From Desulfurobacterium pacificum (GTDB lineage: Bacteria > Aquificota > Aquificia > Desulfurobacteriales > Desulfurobacteriaceae), in assembly GCF_900182835.1 (NCBI RefSeq), contig NZ_FXUB01000001.1:434001-498000 (forward strand): a DNA stretch of 64,000 nt, given 5' to 3'. Position numbers and translations under genes: made by a program. Position 1 is the stretch's first letter. The number at the start of each line of letters is the position of its first letter. This document shows, piece after piece, positions 8,419 through 18,169 of the stretch. Under the pieces are notes generated by a model. That model saw only the letters and a list, made by a program, of their open reading frames with translations, was not told where the DNA came from and made no database searches.

Positions 8419-9036
8419 GTGATTGATGTTATCAAGAAAACTTTAGACTTTTACAACAGAAACGCCCTAAAATTAGCTGAAAAGTATAACCGTTCAACTC
8501 CTTACAAACTTCAACAGTTCATACTGAATTCCATACCAAACAAAAACTGCAAGATTTTAGAAATAGGCTTCGGCTCTGGTAGGGAACTCAAATTTTTACT
8601 GAAAAATGGATTCAACGTCTGGGGAGTAGATGGCTCAAAAGAGTTTGTTAAATTGGCAAAGTCTGAATTTCCAGAAATTTCTGAACAGATTTTCCAAGCT
8701 TACCTTCCAGAGCTAAAGCTTCCCTCAAAATACGTAAACTTTTTTGACGTCGTAATTTGCATAGCCGTTTTAATGCATATCCCGAAAAATTTCCATCAGC
8801 TAACTGCTAAAAACATTGCAAAGTATCTAAAAACCAACGGAATTCTCATTTTAAGTTATTCTTTAGGCACAAGAGAAGAAAAGGAACGATTCTTTGAAAA
8901 AATGGAACCGAAAGAAGTTGAAAAAGCTTTTTCAGAAGTAGGCTTTAAAAAAATAAAGGAACTTACCACCCAGGATTCTCAAAAAAGAGAAATAGAGTGG
9001 ATTACAGAGCTGTACAAGCTAAGAGACAAACCTTAA
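8419..9036 (+). CDS. SAM-dependent methyltransferase, class I
   Basis: This 205-aa protein has motif I ILEIGFGSGREL near residue 50 and an acidic motif II, VWGVDGSKEF. A VVICIAVLMHI post-motif segment lies near 112. The fold is the small UbiE/methyltransferase-11 type. The substrate cannot be told. The start is GTG with a weak GAGG SD. Its 3' end overlaps the convergent nfi gene by 4 nt. Confidence 0.85.
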   Translation: MIDVIKKTLDFYNRNALKLAEKYNRSTPYKLQQFILNSIPNKNCKILEIGFGSGRELKFLLKNGFNVWGVDGSKEFVKLAKSEFPEISEQIFQAYLPELKLPSKYVNFFDVVICIAVLMHIPKNFHQLTAKNIAKYLKTNGILILSYSLGTREEKERFFEKMEPKEVEKAFSEVGFKKIKELTTQDSQKREIEWITELYKLRDKP

Positions 9037-9707
9037 ACCAAAGATTTCCTTACTTCCTGAAGGTAGTTGTGGGCAAGTCTTGTTGGTTCAGGAATTCTGT
9101 ACTTTGAACGGTCTACTATTTTTAGCATTAAATCCAAAGCGCTTTTTGAATCAACCAAATTTCCAGGAGAAATGTAAACAGGTTTAACGTTTTCTCTGCT
9201 TCTCAAAACGTATCCTAAAACTTTACCGGTATCCGGTGCTTTTATAGGAGAATAGCACCCCTTTTCATTACACGGCTCTTCAAACTCGCCGTACAAAGGT
9301 TTTTTAGCACAACCTATTGCAGGAATGCCAGTTACAACGCCAAAATGAGCTGCTATACCTAAACGTCTCGGATGAGCTATGCCGTGTCCGTCAACGATAA
9401 CAACGTCAGGCTTATTCTTTAACTTCCTGAACGTTCTCAAAAGCAATGGTATCTCTCTAAACGCCAAGAAACCTGGAACGTAAGGAATATTAACGTTCAT
9501 TACGGCATAAACTCTTTCAACGACTTCAAGGTCAGGAAAGGATAGAACTACAAAAGCCCCGATTCCGGTGGTAGGTGTTTTATAAGGGTTTAAAAAGGTT
9601 AAATCGCAACCTGCTATAAAGTTTACGCCTTTTTTAAAAGGAACAAGTCTTAACTTACTTCTTAAAATATTCTGCGCTTTTGCAGCTTTTGAGAAGTCAA
9701 ACTTCAA
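9033..9707 (-). CDS. nfi: endonuclease V (deoxyinosine 3' endonuclease)
   Basis: This 224-aa DNA-repair enzyme cleaves the strand 3' of deoxyinosine. The catalytic Asp region AGCDLTF is near residue 33, and VIVDGHGIAHPRRLGIAAH near 103 is the family signature. The GIPAIGCAKKPL block and a C-terminal substrate region are present. It is the last gene of the long minus-strand run and overlaps the lptG stop by 4 nt. Deamination repair matters for a thermophile. Confidence 0.95.
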   Translation of the reverse strand: MKFDFSKAAKAQNILRSKLRLVPFKKGVNFIAGCDLTFLNPYKTPTTGIGAFVVLSFPDLEVVERVYAVMNVNIPYVPGFLAFREIPLLLRTFRKLKNKPDVVIVDGHGIAHPRRLGIAAHFGVVTGIPAIGCAKKPLYGEFEEPCNEKGCYSPIKAPDTGKVLGYVLRSRENVKPVYISPGNLVDSKSALDLMLKIVDRSKYRIPEPTRLAHNYLQEVRKSLV

Positions 9708-10771
9708 GTCTCAGCCCTCGCCAGAAGGATAAGTCCAACGGAGAAAAAGAGTAAAACGGGAGCAAACGCTGCGTAAAACGGCGGTAAAACGCCGCTCTTT
9801 CCCAAACTTAAAAAGAAAGAAATGGTAATCCACATAGAAACTATTAAGAGAGCAGCTATAACAACGGTGTATCCCCTTTTATTTCTCGGGTTATACATCC
9901 CTAAAGGAATACCTATAACAGCAACGACTATAGGAAGCAAAGAGAGGGAAAGGCGGGAGTACAAATCAACCAACATGTTTGAAACGTTGTAACCTAACTT
10001 TGCCATCTGTTTTGCCACTACGTAAAGCTTGAGTAACTCCATAGTTTCCGGTTCCGGCTGGGAATACTTAATCTCTTTAACTCCAACTCCAAGTGAAAGA
10101 GTTTTCTCTTTCACCTTTTTAAAAGTCATCTTCTTTAAATCGCGAACGATGCAGTCTTCAAGAATCCACTCCTTCTCTTTAACGTTTTTACCTTTAAGTG
10201 CATCAATGCGCTTTTTTGGTTCAAAAGTTTTGGGAAGAACGAAAATAGAGATTCTCTCCGCTTCTTTTGTATATGGGTTAAAAGATTCCATATAGACAAA
10301 TTTATCGTTATCTTTAAACCAAACGGAGGAAAGGGTGGCGTGGATTTTCACTTTTGAATTCACCTTTAACTTACACTCTATATCCTTCGCTAACTTCATA
10401 CTTTTAGGAATAGCAAATTCCTGAAGGAAAAGAGAAAAGAGAGAAACCATAACGGACAAAACTAATATAGGAACAGAGAAACGATATATACTAATACCTA
10501 AAGATTTAACCGCTATCAATTCACTGGTAGAAGAAAAGGTGGATAGAGTTACCATCGTAGAAACTAGCATAGCTATTGGAACAATACGAGAAGCATATAG
10601 AGGAACTCTTGCAAAAACGTAAGTAAGTCCTTCTTTTAAACCTACCTTTGAAAAGGTATCAACGTTGCTAACAAAATCTATAATAACAAACAGCACTAAA
10701 AACGTAAGCAAAGAAAGAACGAAATACTTAAAAGTTTCAGTAAAAACATACCTATCTAAAACTTTTACCAT
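9704..10771 (-). CDS. lptG: LptF/LptG-type LPS-export permease (second copy, LptG position)
   Basis: This 355-aa YjgP/YjgQ-family inner-membrane protein starts with LDRYVFTETFKYFVLSLLTFLVLFVIIDF. It has N-terminal and C-terminal membrane segments flanking a periplasmic domain (about 130-250). With LptF and the LptB ATPase it extracts LPS from the inner membrane. It overlaps the upstream lptF gene by 7 nt. The F/G assignment rests on gene order, since the paralogues are similar. Confidence 0.88.
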   Translation of the reverse strand: MVKVLDRYVFTETFKYFVLSLLTFLVLFVIIDFVSNVDTFSKVGLKEGLTYVFARVPLYASRIVPIAMLVSTMVTLSTFSSTSELIAVKSLGISIYRFSVPILVLSVMVSLFSLFLQEFAIPKSMKLAKDIECKLKVNSKVKIHATLSSVWFKDNDKFVYMESFNPYTKEAERISIFVLPKTFEPKKRIDALKGKNVKEKEWILEDCIVRDLKKMTFKKVKEKTLSLGVGVKEIKYSQPEPETMELLKLYVVAKQMAKLGYNVSNMLVDLYSRLSLSLLPIVVAVIGIPLGMYNPRNKRGYTVVIAALLIVSMWITISFFLSLGKSGVLPPFYAAFAPVLLFFSVGLILLARAET

Positions 10772-11844
10772 CTCCCACCAATATCCAACTTAAGCTTTTC
10801 ATTAATAGCCTGCTTATAAAAATAAACAGCCAAAATACCGAACAACAGGTCGGGAATAAGAGGAAGTAGCGGAATTCCTAACTTAAGAGCTGTTTTCTTC
10901 GCAAAAGTATATAAGACATAGTAAACCACTATTATTACCAAACTAATAAGAACTCCAACACCCATAGAACCCCTTGGTATCAAAACAGCAATGGCAAAAG
11001 CCAAAATACCCACAATTAGAGGAGAAAGGGACACGGTCAACCTTTTGAAAAACTCAACTTTCGCTTCCAAGTCGTTCCTTTTTAAAAGCTGTATCAGCGT
11101 TTTATACTTTACAGCTTGAAACTGCTCCTTCTCAGAAAAAGTATAGAGTTTAACAGTATAGTTTTTAAAATTTAAAACTTTTAAACTTTCAGGTTTTTTC
11201 CAATCAAGGAAATGAGCAACCCCGTTTTGAATGTCAAGGAAAACAGAATCTTTTACAGTCCGCAATAGTCCTCTTTTTGCAAAAATCGTTATCAGTTTAT
11301 CCTTTTTTTGAAGGCTCACCATAAAATCTTCAAGGTATCCCTTCTGAGGATAAAGTTTTTCTGTATAAAAGGTTATACCGGGGAAGTTAGAACTGAAGTT
11401 TTTTTCCGAAATGCTCATGGTAATTTTCTTCTTCAAGAGCTGCTCTATCTGTTTTTTCATAGCAACGTTGCTTTCAGGCATAACAAACATTGTGATATAA
11501 AAGGAAGCCAAAGAAAGAAAAATCCCCACCCACACCACCGGCACAGAAATCTTTTTAAGAGATATACCACACGACTTCATAGCAATCAGCTCATTATTGC
11601 TACCCATCTGAATAAAGGTAATCAAAACAGAAAGAACGAAAGCCATAGGTATCGTTATTCCCAAAAACGCCGGCACTCCTTTAATCAAAACGGACAAAAA
11701 ATCTAAAAGCGAAATTCCCTGCCCTAAAACCGTTTCCGCAATAGAAGAAGCCCTATCCATTAAGATTACGAAAACGAAAAGTCCTAACGTTAGAAAGAAA
11801 GTTTTTAGCAGCTCAAAGTAGATATACTTATGGAGTATTTTCAT
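10765..11844 (-). CDS. lptF: LptF/LptG-type LPS-export permease (first copy, LptF position)
   Basis: This protein of about 359 aa has the same topology as its neighbour: paired membrane helices at each end, with the central periplasmic domain around residues 130-260. I chose the ATG at 11844, which overlaps the secF stop in TGATG; a GTG one codon earlier is possible. The Sec-then-Lpt order points to one envelope-biogenesis operon. LptB, A, C and D are not in the window. Confidence 0.88.
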   Translation of the reverse strand: MKILHKYIYFELLKTFFLTLGLFVFVILMDRASSIAETVLGQGISLLDFLSVLIKGVPAFLGITIPMAFVLSVLITFIQMGSNNELIAMKSCGISLKKISVPVVWVGIFLSLASFYITMFVMPESNVAMKKQIEQLLKKKITMSISEKNFSSNFPGITFYTEKLYPQKGYLEDFMVSLQKKDKLITIFAKRGLLRTVKDSVFLDIQNGVAHFLDWKKPESLKVLNFKNYTVKLYTFSEKEQFQAVKYKTLIQLLKRNDLEAKVEFFKRLTVSLSPLIVGILAFAIAVLIPRGSMGVGVLISLVIIVVYYVLYTFAKKTALKLGIPLLPLIPDLLFGILAVYFYKQAINEKLKLDIGGRW

Positions 11845-12728
11845 CACTTCATTTTCTTAACGTATTTGTACCAATCAACCACTAACGAACTGGCAACGAA
11901 GATGGAAGAATACGTTCCAACAACAATACCCACCAAAAGCACAAAGGCAAAATCGTTTATCACTCCGCCGCCGAAAAGGTAGAGAGTAAGAACAACAAAG
12001 AAGGTAGTAAGAGAGGTGATTATCGTTCTTGAAAGAGTTTGGTTAATACTATCGTTAACAATTTCATCAAAAGGTTTACTCTTTAGCAAAACCTTCATGT
12101 TTTCTCTGATTCTGTCGTAAACAACAATCGTATCGTTAATGGAGTAACCTATAACCGTTAAAAGCGCAGCAATCACCGGAAGACTAAACTCTCTCCCTGC
12201 AGACATGAAAACACCTATGGTAGCAAGAGTATCGTGAATAAGCGCGATGATAGCGCCGGCAGCAAATACCGGTTCAAATCTCCATGCAACGTAAAGGAAT
12301 ATGCCTATAAGAGCATAAATTAAAGCCATTATTCCCTTCTCTCTCAGCTCCTTACCGATAGTAGGACCTATCATTTCAATCCTTCTAATTTCCGCCTTTC
12401 CGTCAAAGGTAGACTTTATTATGGAAGTTATCTTCTCAACTATAACGTTAGGGTCTCCTTTAACAGGTGCTTTAATGAGGAACTCGTTGGAAGACTCAAT
12501 CGTTTGAACAGTAACACCTTCCACTTTTCCCTTGAAAAGCTCTCTAATTTTCTCCGTATTAACGTCCTTCTCGTTTATCTTAACCTGTATCAGAACACCG
12601 CCGGTAAAATCAATCCCAAACTTGGGACCTTTAACGAAAACGCCGTAGCACCAAGAACCCACTATCAACAGAAACGAAAGCAGATAGGCAAAATATCTAT
12701 TTTTTATAAACTCAAACTTCCTTTTCAT
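11844..12728 (-). CDS. secF: protein translocase subunit SecF
   Basis: This 294-aa inner-membrane protein works with SecD to pull exported proteins through SecYEG using the proton motive force. It shows KGPKFGIDFTGGVLIQV near the N-terminus, GPTIGKEL near 124 and the IGYSINDTIVVYDRIREN motif near 192. Six membrane segments are apparent. It lies 11 nt downstream of secD. Confidence 0.96.
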   Translation of the reverse strand: MKRKFEFIKNRYFAYLLSFLLIVGSWCYGVFVKGPKFGIDFTGGVLIQVKINEKDVNTEKIRELFKGKVEGVTVQTIESSNEFLIKAPVKGDPNVIVEKITSIIKSTFDGKAEIRRIEMIGPTIGKELREKGIMALIYALIGIFLYVAWRFEPVFAAGAIIALIHDTLATIGVFMSAGREFSLPVIAALLTVIGYSINDTIVVYDRIRENMKVLLKSKPFDEIVNDSINQTLSRTIITSLTTFFVVLTLYLFGGGVINDFAFVLLVGIVVGTYSSIFVASSLVVDWYKYVKKMK

Positions 12729-12739
12729 CTAACTGCTCC

Positions 12740-14410
12740 TTAAATACTGAAGATTTTTGGCTTGTATTTAACAATAACGTCAAGTATCACCTTGGTAACA
12801 AACACTGCAGTAAACATACTGGAAAGGATACCTAAGGACAGAGTGACGGCAAAACCTTTTATAGGACCAGTTCCAAACTGGAAGAGAACTGCAGCGGCAA
12901 TTAAGGTAGTAACGTTCGCGTCAAGAACCGTTCCCCAAGCCCTTGAAAAACCAGCCTCTACCGCAGAAAAGAGGTTTCTGCCTTTTCTCAGTTCTTCCCT
13001 TATCCTCTCAAAGATTATGACGTTGGCATCAACAGCCATACCTATGGTAAGGATAAATCCTGCAATACCTGGCAGAGTAAGCGTTGCCCCCAAAGCTGCA
13101 AGTGCTGCCCAGAGAAGAACAACGTTCATAAGAAGCGCTAAATCCGCAATAACTCCAGAAACTTTGTAGTAGAAAATCATGAAAATCATCACAATTATGA
13201 GACCGGAAACGCCAGCTTTTATGCCTCTTTCTATTGATTCCTTACCTAAAGAAGGTCCTACAGTCGTTTCTTCAATAATCTTCACAGGCGCAGGCAACGC
13301 ACCTGCCCTTAAAACGATAGAAAGGTCTCTCGCCTCCTGATAGGTAAAGTGACCTGTAATCTGACCCCTTGCACCAATCTGAGACTGAATAACCGGCGCA
13401 GACTGCACCTTGTTATCAAGAACTATGGCAAGTCTTGTCCCTATGTGTTTTGCCGTATATTGCTCAAAAATCTTTGCACCTTGAGAGTTAAGGACAAAGT
13501 TAACAGCTGGCATGCCGTACTGGTCTCTACCCGGATAAGCATCTTTCAGGTAAGCACCGGTTAGAATAGGCTCTCTCTTTAAAATGTAGAAGGTATAACC
13601 TACAGTCTTGTTTTCCTTATTTTTTATCTCCTGATAGAGAATCTGCTCGTTCTCGGGGAGTTTTCCGCCAAACTGCTTAACGATTTCTTCTAAAGATTTT
13701 GCCTTTAAAGGCTTTTCCTTGCCGTTTTCTACTATGTAGAATTTTGGTCCTGAAGGGGAAGGAACGGCAACAACAGAAGCTCCTTGAGGTAGGTTTGCTC
13801 CCAATGAGAGAAGAAGTTGAGTCGGGTCTCTGTAAACAGCCACAACCTCTTTAAATTCAAGCTTTGCAACCTTTCCAATAACTTTTTTGGCGTGTTCAGG
13901 ATTTTTGATACCCGGAAGTTCAACAATTATCCTGTCTTTCCCGTTTCTTACGATAACCGGCTCCGCTACACCTAACTCGTCAACCCTGTTTCTTATAGTC
14001 TCAAGTGCCTGCTCAGCCAACCTATCAACTTCTTTTGAAACGTAAGAATCCTTTAGCTTCAGAATAATGGAATTACCAGAAGTGGTAACGTCAAACATAT
14101 CGCCGTAATCATCTTTTATGATTTTTGCAGCTTTAGGAACAGCTTCTTTCTCTAAAAGAGTTATCTCAACTGTTTTCTCTCCCCTCTTTACCGAAAGAAC
14201 AGGAATGTTTTCGTTTGATAGAGCGTTTTTAATTTCTCTAATAGCTGCGGTTACTTCATCTTCAATTGCTTTTTTCGTGTCTATCTGAAGAACCAAGTGA
14301 GTTCCACCTTGTAGGTCAAGTCCTAAAGTCACCTTTTTCGTTAGCGCTATGTAAACGGCTCCCAAAAGAACCAGAAGGACGATTGCTATTCTGAGCTTCA
14401 AACTCTTCAT
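12740..14410 (-). CDS. secD: protein translocase subunit SecD
   Basis: This 556-aa SecDF-complex subunit has an N-terminal membrane segment and then the D1 motif LGLDLQGGTHLVLQ near 30. A large periplasmic region carries NRVDELGVAEPVI near 143 and VELPGIKNPEHAKKVIG. The C-terminal RND-type membrane domain includes GMAVDANVIIFERIREEL near 460. The length is normal. It heads the secretion part of the operon, 15 nt after the HD-domain gene. Confidence 0.96.
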   Translation of the reverse strand: MKSLKLRIAIVLLVLLGAVYIALTKKVTLGLDLQGGTHLVLQIDTKKAIEDEVTAAIREIKNALSNENIPVLSVKRGEKTVEITLLEKEAVPKAAKIIKDDYGDMFDVTTSGNSIILKLKDSYVSKEVDRLAEQALETIRNRVDELGVAEPVIVRNGKDRIIVELPGIKNPEHAKKVIGKVAKLEFKEVVAVYRDPTQLLLSLGANLPQGASVVAVPSPSGPKFYIVENGKEKPLKAKSLEEIVKQFGGKLPENEQILYQEIKNKENKTVGYTFYILKREPILTGAYLKDAYPGRDQYGMPAVNFVLNSQGAKIFEQYTAKHIGTRLAIVLDNKVQSAPVIQSQIGARGQITGHFTYQEARDLSIVLRAGALPAPVKIIEETTVGPSLGKESIERGIKAGVSGLIIVMIFMIFYYKVSGVIADLALLMNVVLLWAALAALGATLTLPGIAGFILTIGMAVDANVIIFERIREELRKGRNLFSAVEAGFSRAWGTVLDANVTTLIAAAVLFQFGTGPIKGFAVTLSLGILSSMFTAVFVTKVILDVIVKYKPKIFSI

Positions 14411-14425
14411 CGCGTAACTCCTGTT

Positions 14426-15094
14426 TTAAATGTCTGTATCGTTAATTCTCATCCTGAAGCGAAATCCAAGCACTTCAGTTGCCTTTCTGCACATCTCCAT
14501 TCTCGGCTGGAAGATGCTGAAGTAGTCTAAAATGTCTGAAATTTTCGTATCTATCTTTAAAACAAGGCGAATTATACGATTTTCTTTTTCAACTTCTAAG
14601 CGACTTGAAAGAACGGCGTAGTTAACGCGGTCGTGAATGTCTTCAAAGATGTCGCTTTTATTTCTGACTCTTGTCCTGCTAACGTGAGACTTGTCGGCTA
14701 TTACAAGAGCTGCTGCAACTTCTGTTACGGGCATTCCGGTTTCTTCTTCATGGTTGCCGATGGCAAAGGTTATTTCTGTAAGGTCGTCATCTAAAAAACC
14801 TTTATTTTTAAGAAGCTCGTAGGCTAACAGGGCGCTACTCTGGGCGTGGTCGTGACGGGATATTACGTGACCGATGTCGTGAAGAAGCCCCGCTATTCCT
14901 GCAAGTTCAGAAATTCTCACGTTTCCCGTTATCTTTAGAAGAAGGTTCTTGGCGTTTTCTGCAACCCAGGTGGCGTGCTTTATTCCGTGGTCTGTGTAGC
15001 CCATTCTTTCAAGGAAGTAGTCGGCACGGTTGATGTAGTAGAGGATTTTTTTATCTTTTAGCAGTTCTTTATAGGTTGGAAATTCAAGTTCCAC
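14426..15094 (-). CDS. HD-domain phosphohydrolase
   Basis: This 222-aa protein has metal-binding HD residues in order: an upstream His in GYTDHGIKHATWV, the HD pair in GLLHDIGHV, then His in RHDHAQSS and GNHEEETG, and a late Asp in VIADKSH. Members of the family hydrolyse nucleotides or phosphodiesters. The specific substrate is unknown. It lies 11 nt downstream of hepT in the run from gpmI to nfi. Confidence 0.85.
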   Translation of the reverse strand: MELEFPTYKELLKDKKILYYINRADYFLERMGYTDHGIKHATWVAENAKNLLLKITGNVRISELAGIAGLLHDIGHVISRHDHAQSSALLAYELLKNKGFLDDDLTEITFAIGNHEEETGMPVTEVAAALVIADKSHVSRTRVRNKSDIFEDIHDRVNYAVLSSRLEVEKENRIIRLVLKIDTKISDILDYFSIFQPRMEMCRKATEVLGFRFRMRINDTDI

Positions 15095-15105
15095 TGCACT
15101 TCTCC

Positions 15106-15567
15106 TTAAAGAGTCAACTGGTTTAGCAGTTTTTCAAAAAAGGGAAGTTCTTCCCTAACTCTGTTAATCACAGATGCGATTTTTTCTCTTTCCTCTTCAT
15201 ACTCGTGTGCAAGGGCATTCCTGATACTCCTTAAAGCAAACCATTTCTCAAGGGAAATGTTGAAACCATACTTTTCCATTAAAAGCACAACATCACCTAT
15301 GGGCAGATGGTAAGCGTTTTCTCCTTTGAGAAAGAGGTAAACCCTAAGCAACTTACCTAACGAATCCTGCAGTTTAGAAAAGCGGTAGGCAATCTGGTCA
15401 AGAACCATTGTGCCTTCGGTAGTTTTTAAGAGAGAATTTACTTTCTGTTCGTTTAAGGGCAAACCTGTTTTCTGCTCTATCCAGCTGAACGCTTCTTTTA
15501 AGGTTGAAAGGTGCCTTTCTACTTCCGCTTTTATGTGTAGATATCTCAAGTATTCTTTATCGTTCAC
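15106..15567 (-). CDS. hepT: HepT-like HEPN ribonuclease toxin (module 1)
   Basis: This 153-aa helical protein has an RNALAHEY segment near residue 114, matching the R-x4-H-x-Y active site of HepT-type HEPN RNases. In studied systems the partner MntA AMPylates the Tyr to silence the toxin. It overlaps the upstream nucleotidyltransferase gene by 4 nt. It is paralogous to the protein at 30513-30959. Function is inferred from family. Confidence 0.82.
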   Translation of the reverse strand: MNDKEYLRYLHIKAEVERHLSTLKEAFSWIEQKTGLPLNEQKVNSLLKTTEGTMVLDQIAYRFSKLQDSLGKLLRVYLFLKGENAYHLPIGDVVLLMEKYGFNISLEKWFALRSIRNALAHEYEEEREKIASVINRVREELPFFEKLLNQLTL

Positions 15568-15863
15568 AATTCTACTCCGGTTTCAAGCGCTACTTTTTCT
15601 ATGGAACGGTGGGGATTTTTCTGAATAATCACGTCAATCTTCCTCTCGCCTAACTTTACCATTAGTTTTGCTTTAAAAGTTATCTCTTTATTGAACAGAT
15701 TTTCTGTATCTTGGGGAATTACATAAAGGTCAATGTCTCCGCCTTTCTCTCTCAGATTAGTTCTGCTACCGAAAAGTAACACTCTGGTTTTCTCGCCAAA
15801 AACCTCTTTCGCCACTTCCTTAATAGCTGAAATTTCGTAATCGCTTAGCCTCACCCGCCTCAT
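15564..15863 (-). CDS. mntA: MntA-like minimal nucleotidyltransferase antitoxin (module 1)
   Basis: This 99-aa minimal nucleotidyltransferase has the GSR signature at residues 32-34, D43-I-D45 (GGDIDL), and a third acidic site in GERKIDVI near 77. In known MntA/HepT systems the enzyme AMPylates the toxin. It starts 2 nt after the birA stop. It closely resembles the protein at 30220-30516, and both end in GV(E/K)L. Confidence 0.84.
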   Translation of the reverse strand: MRRVRLSDYEISAIKEVAKEVFGEKTRVLLFGSRTNLREKGGDIDLYVIPQDTENLFNKEITFKAKLMVKLGERKIDVIIQKNPHRSIEKVALETGVEL

Positions 15864-15865
15864 GA

Positions 15866-16582
15866 TTATAGAATTCTAACAGATACATCTGCGGAAAAAA
15901 TCCTCCCCACTCTCCTCCCACCCTCATCGTCAAATTCAACAATTAGCGCACCTTCTCTGTCTATTCCTAAGACGCGGGCGAGGGGGGATTTTTTCCCGTC
16001 AATAATTTTCACCGTTTTCCCTACCATCGGGCAGAACTGCTCAAACTCCGAAACATCAAACCTTCCGACATAAAGCTTTTCTTTGTAAAGAACGATTCTT
16101 TCTGCCAGCTCCTCTGCCAAAACTTTCCTATCAACACTCACACCTTCAGCCAAAAGAGAAGTAGCAGGAACTTCAAGGTGAGAAAGCTCATCTCTGCTGT
16201 AAGAAACGTTCACTCCAACGCCAACGATAAGCCTGTCTTTCAAAACTTCAACCAAAATACCGCAAAGCTTCCTACCGTCAACGTAAACGTCGTTGGGCCA
16301 CTTCAAGTAAGCTCTACTAATGTATTTTTTGACAACAGAAACAGTTGCAACGGCAAAAGAAAGGCTCGCAAGAGAACGATAGGATAAAGGCGGAAGCGAA
16401 AACATACCAGAAAGGTAAAGCCCCTTTCCCTTTTCAGAAATCCAGTTTTTCCCTCTCCTCCCCTTTCCTTTCGTCTGACGGTCTGCAACTACGAAAAGCG
16501 CCTCCTCAAACGGAACGCGCTTTAAATACTCATTCGTAGAGTCAACCTCATCTACAAATAGTATCCTGAAAGTTTCCTTCAA
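15866..16582 (-). CDS. birA: biotin--[acetyl-CoA-carboxylase] ligase
   Basis: This 238-aa enzyme attaches biotin to carrier proteins. It has the VDSTNEYLKR motif near residue 13, the biotinyl-AMP loop KGKGRRGKNWISEKGKGLY near 37, and LKWPNDVYVDGRKLCGILVE near 95. There is no N-terminal helix-turn-helix domain, so it is a monofunctional ligase rather than a repressor. The TTG start has GGGAG 9 nt upstream and overlaps the gpmI 3' end by 35 nt. Confidence 0.93.
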   Translation of the reverse strand: MKETFRILFVDEVDSTNEYLKRVPFEEALFVVADRQTKGKGRRGKNWISEKGKGLYLSGMFSLPPLSYRSLASLSFAVATVSVVKKYISRAYLKWPNDVYVDGRKLCGILVEVLKDRLIVGVGVNVSYSRDELSHLEVPATSLLAEGVSVDRKVLAEELAERIVLYKEKLYVGRFDVSEFEQFCPMVGKTVKIIDGKKSPLARVLGIDREGALIVEFDDEGGRRVGRIFSADVSVRIL

Positions 16583-18149
16583 CTATTACATCTCCCGTCA
16601 TTTCGGCAGGTATTTCCTCTCCCAAAATGTAAAGAATGGTAGGTGCTATGTCGCCCAATATACCAATTACAGGAACGCCGTCAAAGTATTCCGGCAGTTC
16701 AACATCTTTCTTTTCCCTTCTTTTAACGTTGTAAGCACCGCACGTTCCCTTCACCACCACAAACGGCACAGGATTGGTCGTGTGGGCAGTCCAGGGCGTT
16801 CCCTTTTCCGGGTCTATCATCTGCTCGGCATTTCCGTGGTCGGAAGTAACTATACAGACACCACCCTTCTCAAGCGTAGCTTTAACCACCTCCTTCAGAC
16901 ACTTATCAACCGTTTCAACGGCTTTAATGGCAGCTTCAAGGTCTCCTGTATGCCCTACCATGTCCGGGTTGGCGTAGTTCAAAACTATAAGCTTGTAGTT
17001 TCCGTTCTTTATCCTTTCAACAACTTTCTCTGTAACCTCAAAAGCACTCATTTCAGGCTTTAAATCGTAAGTAGCAACTTTTGGCGAAGGAATTAGAATT
17101 CTTTCCTCTCCTGGAAACGGTTCTTCCCTTCCGCCGTTAAAGAAGTAAGTAACGTGGGCATACTTCTCCGTTTCGGCTATTCTTAACTGCTTATATCCCT
17201 TTTTAGAAATCACCTCCCCTAAAACGTTCTCAAGGCTTTGAGGCGGGAAAATAACGTCAAAGGGAAACGTCTCGTCGTAAAGGGTCATAGTAGCAATATA
17301 GGAAGGCTTTACAACCTTTTTTCTTTCAAAGCCGTCAAAGTTTTCAAAGCCAAGGGCAGAAACAATCTGACGCATTCTGTCGGCTCTAAAGTTAAAGAAA
17401 ACGATAACGTCACCGTCTTCTATTAAACAGTTCTTGTTAACCACGTAAGGCGTGACGAACTCGTCCGTTTCTCCTCTCTCGTAAGCTTCGTGAAGAGCTT
17501 TCAAAACATCGCTGCACTCCAGTCCTTCACCTAAAACCATAGCGTTGTATGCCTTTTCTGTCCTGTCCCAGCGCTTGTCCCTGTCCATGTAGTAGTATCT
17601 ACCGCCGAACGTTCCAATACTTGCGTTTCCAGCGCTTTTAACCTTTTCAACCAATTCCTTCAAATACTTTTCAGCACTTTTTGGTGGCGTGTCCCTTCCA
17701 TCAAGAATCGGGTGAACGCACACCTTCTCAACGTCTTCATTCTTCGCCATGTCAATCAATGCAAAAAGGTGTTTTATGTGGCTGTGAACGCCGCCATCAG
17801 AGAGAAGACCTATAAAGTGAACCTTGGTATTATTCTTCTTTGCAATTTCAAAAGCTTTTTTAAGCGTTTCGTTCCTAAAGAAGTCGCCGTTTTCCACCGC
17901 CTTCGTGATTCTAACTATGTCCTGCCACACGATTCTTCCAGCGCCGATGTTCATGTGACCAACTTCAGAATTCCCCATCTGACCTTCAGGAAGTCCAACA
18001 GCCTCGCCACTTGCCTTTAAAAGACCTTTAGGATAAGTGCTCCATAGGTAATCCCAGAACGGCGTATTGGCTAAAGCAATGGCATTTCCTTCCTTTTTAG
18101 GATTGTATCCGAACCCGTCTAATATGATGAGAGTAACGAACTCAGCCAT
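16548..18149 (-). CDS. gpmI: 2,3-bisphosphoglycerate-independent phosphoglycerate mutase
   Basis: This 533-aa metalloenzyme interconverts 3- and 2-phosphoglycerate. It has the alkaline-phosphatase-fold start LIILDGFGYN, the nucleophile Ser in QMGNSEVGHMNIGAGR near residue 62, and DGRDTPP near 150. The C-terminal metal cluster is NYANPDMVGHTGD and TSDHGNAEQM. It is the first gene of the long run down to nfi. It is preceded by a promoter overlapped by a perfect palindrome. Confidence 0.97.
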   Translation of the reverse strand: MAEFVTLIILDGFGYNPKKEGNAIALANTPFWDYLWSTYPKGLLKASGEAVGLPEGQMGNSEVGHMNIGAGRIVWQDIVRITKAVENGDFFRNETLKKAFEIAKKNNTKVHFIGLLSDGGVHSHIKHLFALIDMAKNEDVEKVCVHPILDGRDTPPKSAEKYLKELVEKVKSAGNASIGTFGGRYYYMDRDKRWDRTEKAYNAMVLGEGLECSDVLKALHEAYERGETDEFVTPYVVNKNCLIEDGDVIVFFNFRADRMRQIVSALGFENFDGFERKKVVKPSYIATMTLYDETFPFDVIFPPQSLENVLGEVISKKGYKQLRIAETEKYAHVTYFFNGGREEPFPGEERILIPSPKVATYDLKPEMSAFEVTEKVVERIKNGNYKLIVLNYANPDMVGHTGDLEAAIKAVETVDKCLKEVVKATLEKGGVCIVTSDHGNAEQMIDPEKGTPWTAHTTNPVPFVVVKGTCGAYNVKRREKKDVELPEYFDGVPVIGILGDIAPTILYILGEEIPAEMTGDVIVEGNFQDTICR

Positions 18150-18169
18150 TTCCTCTCCTTTCCGGCGTA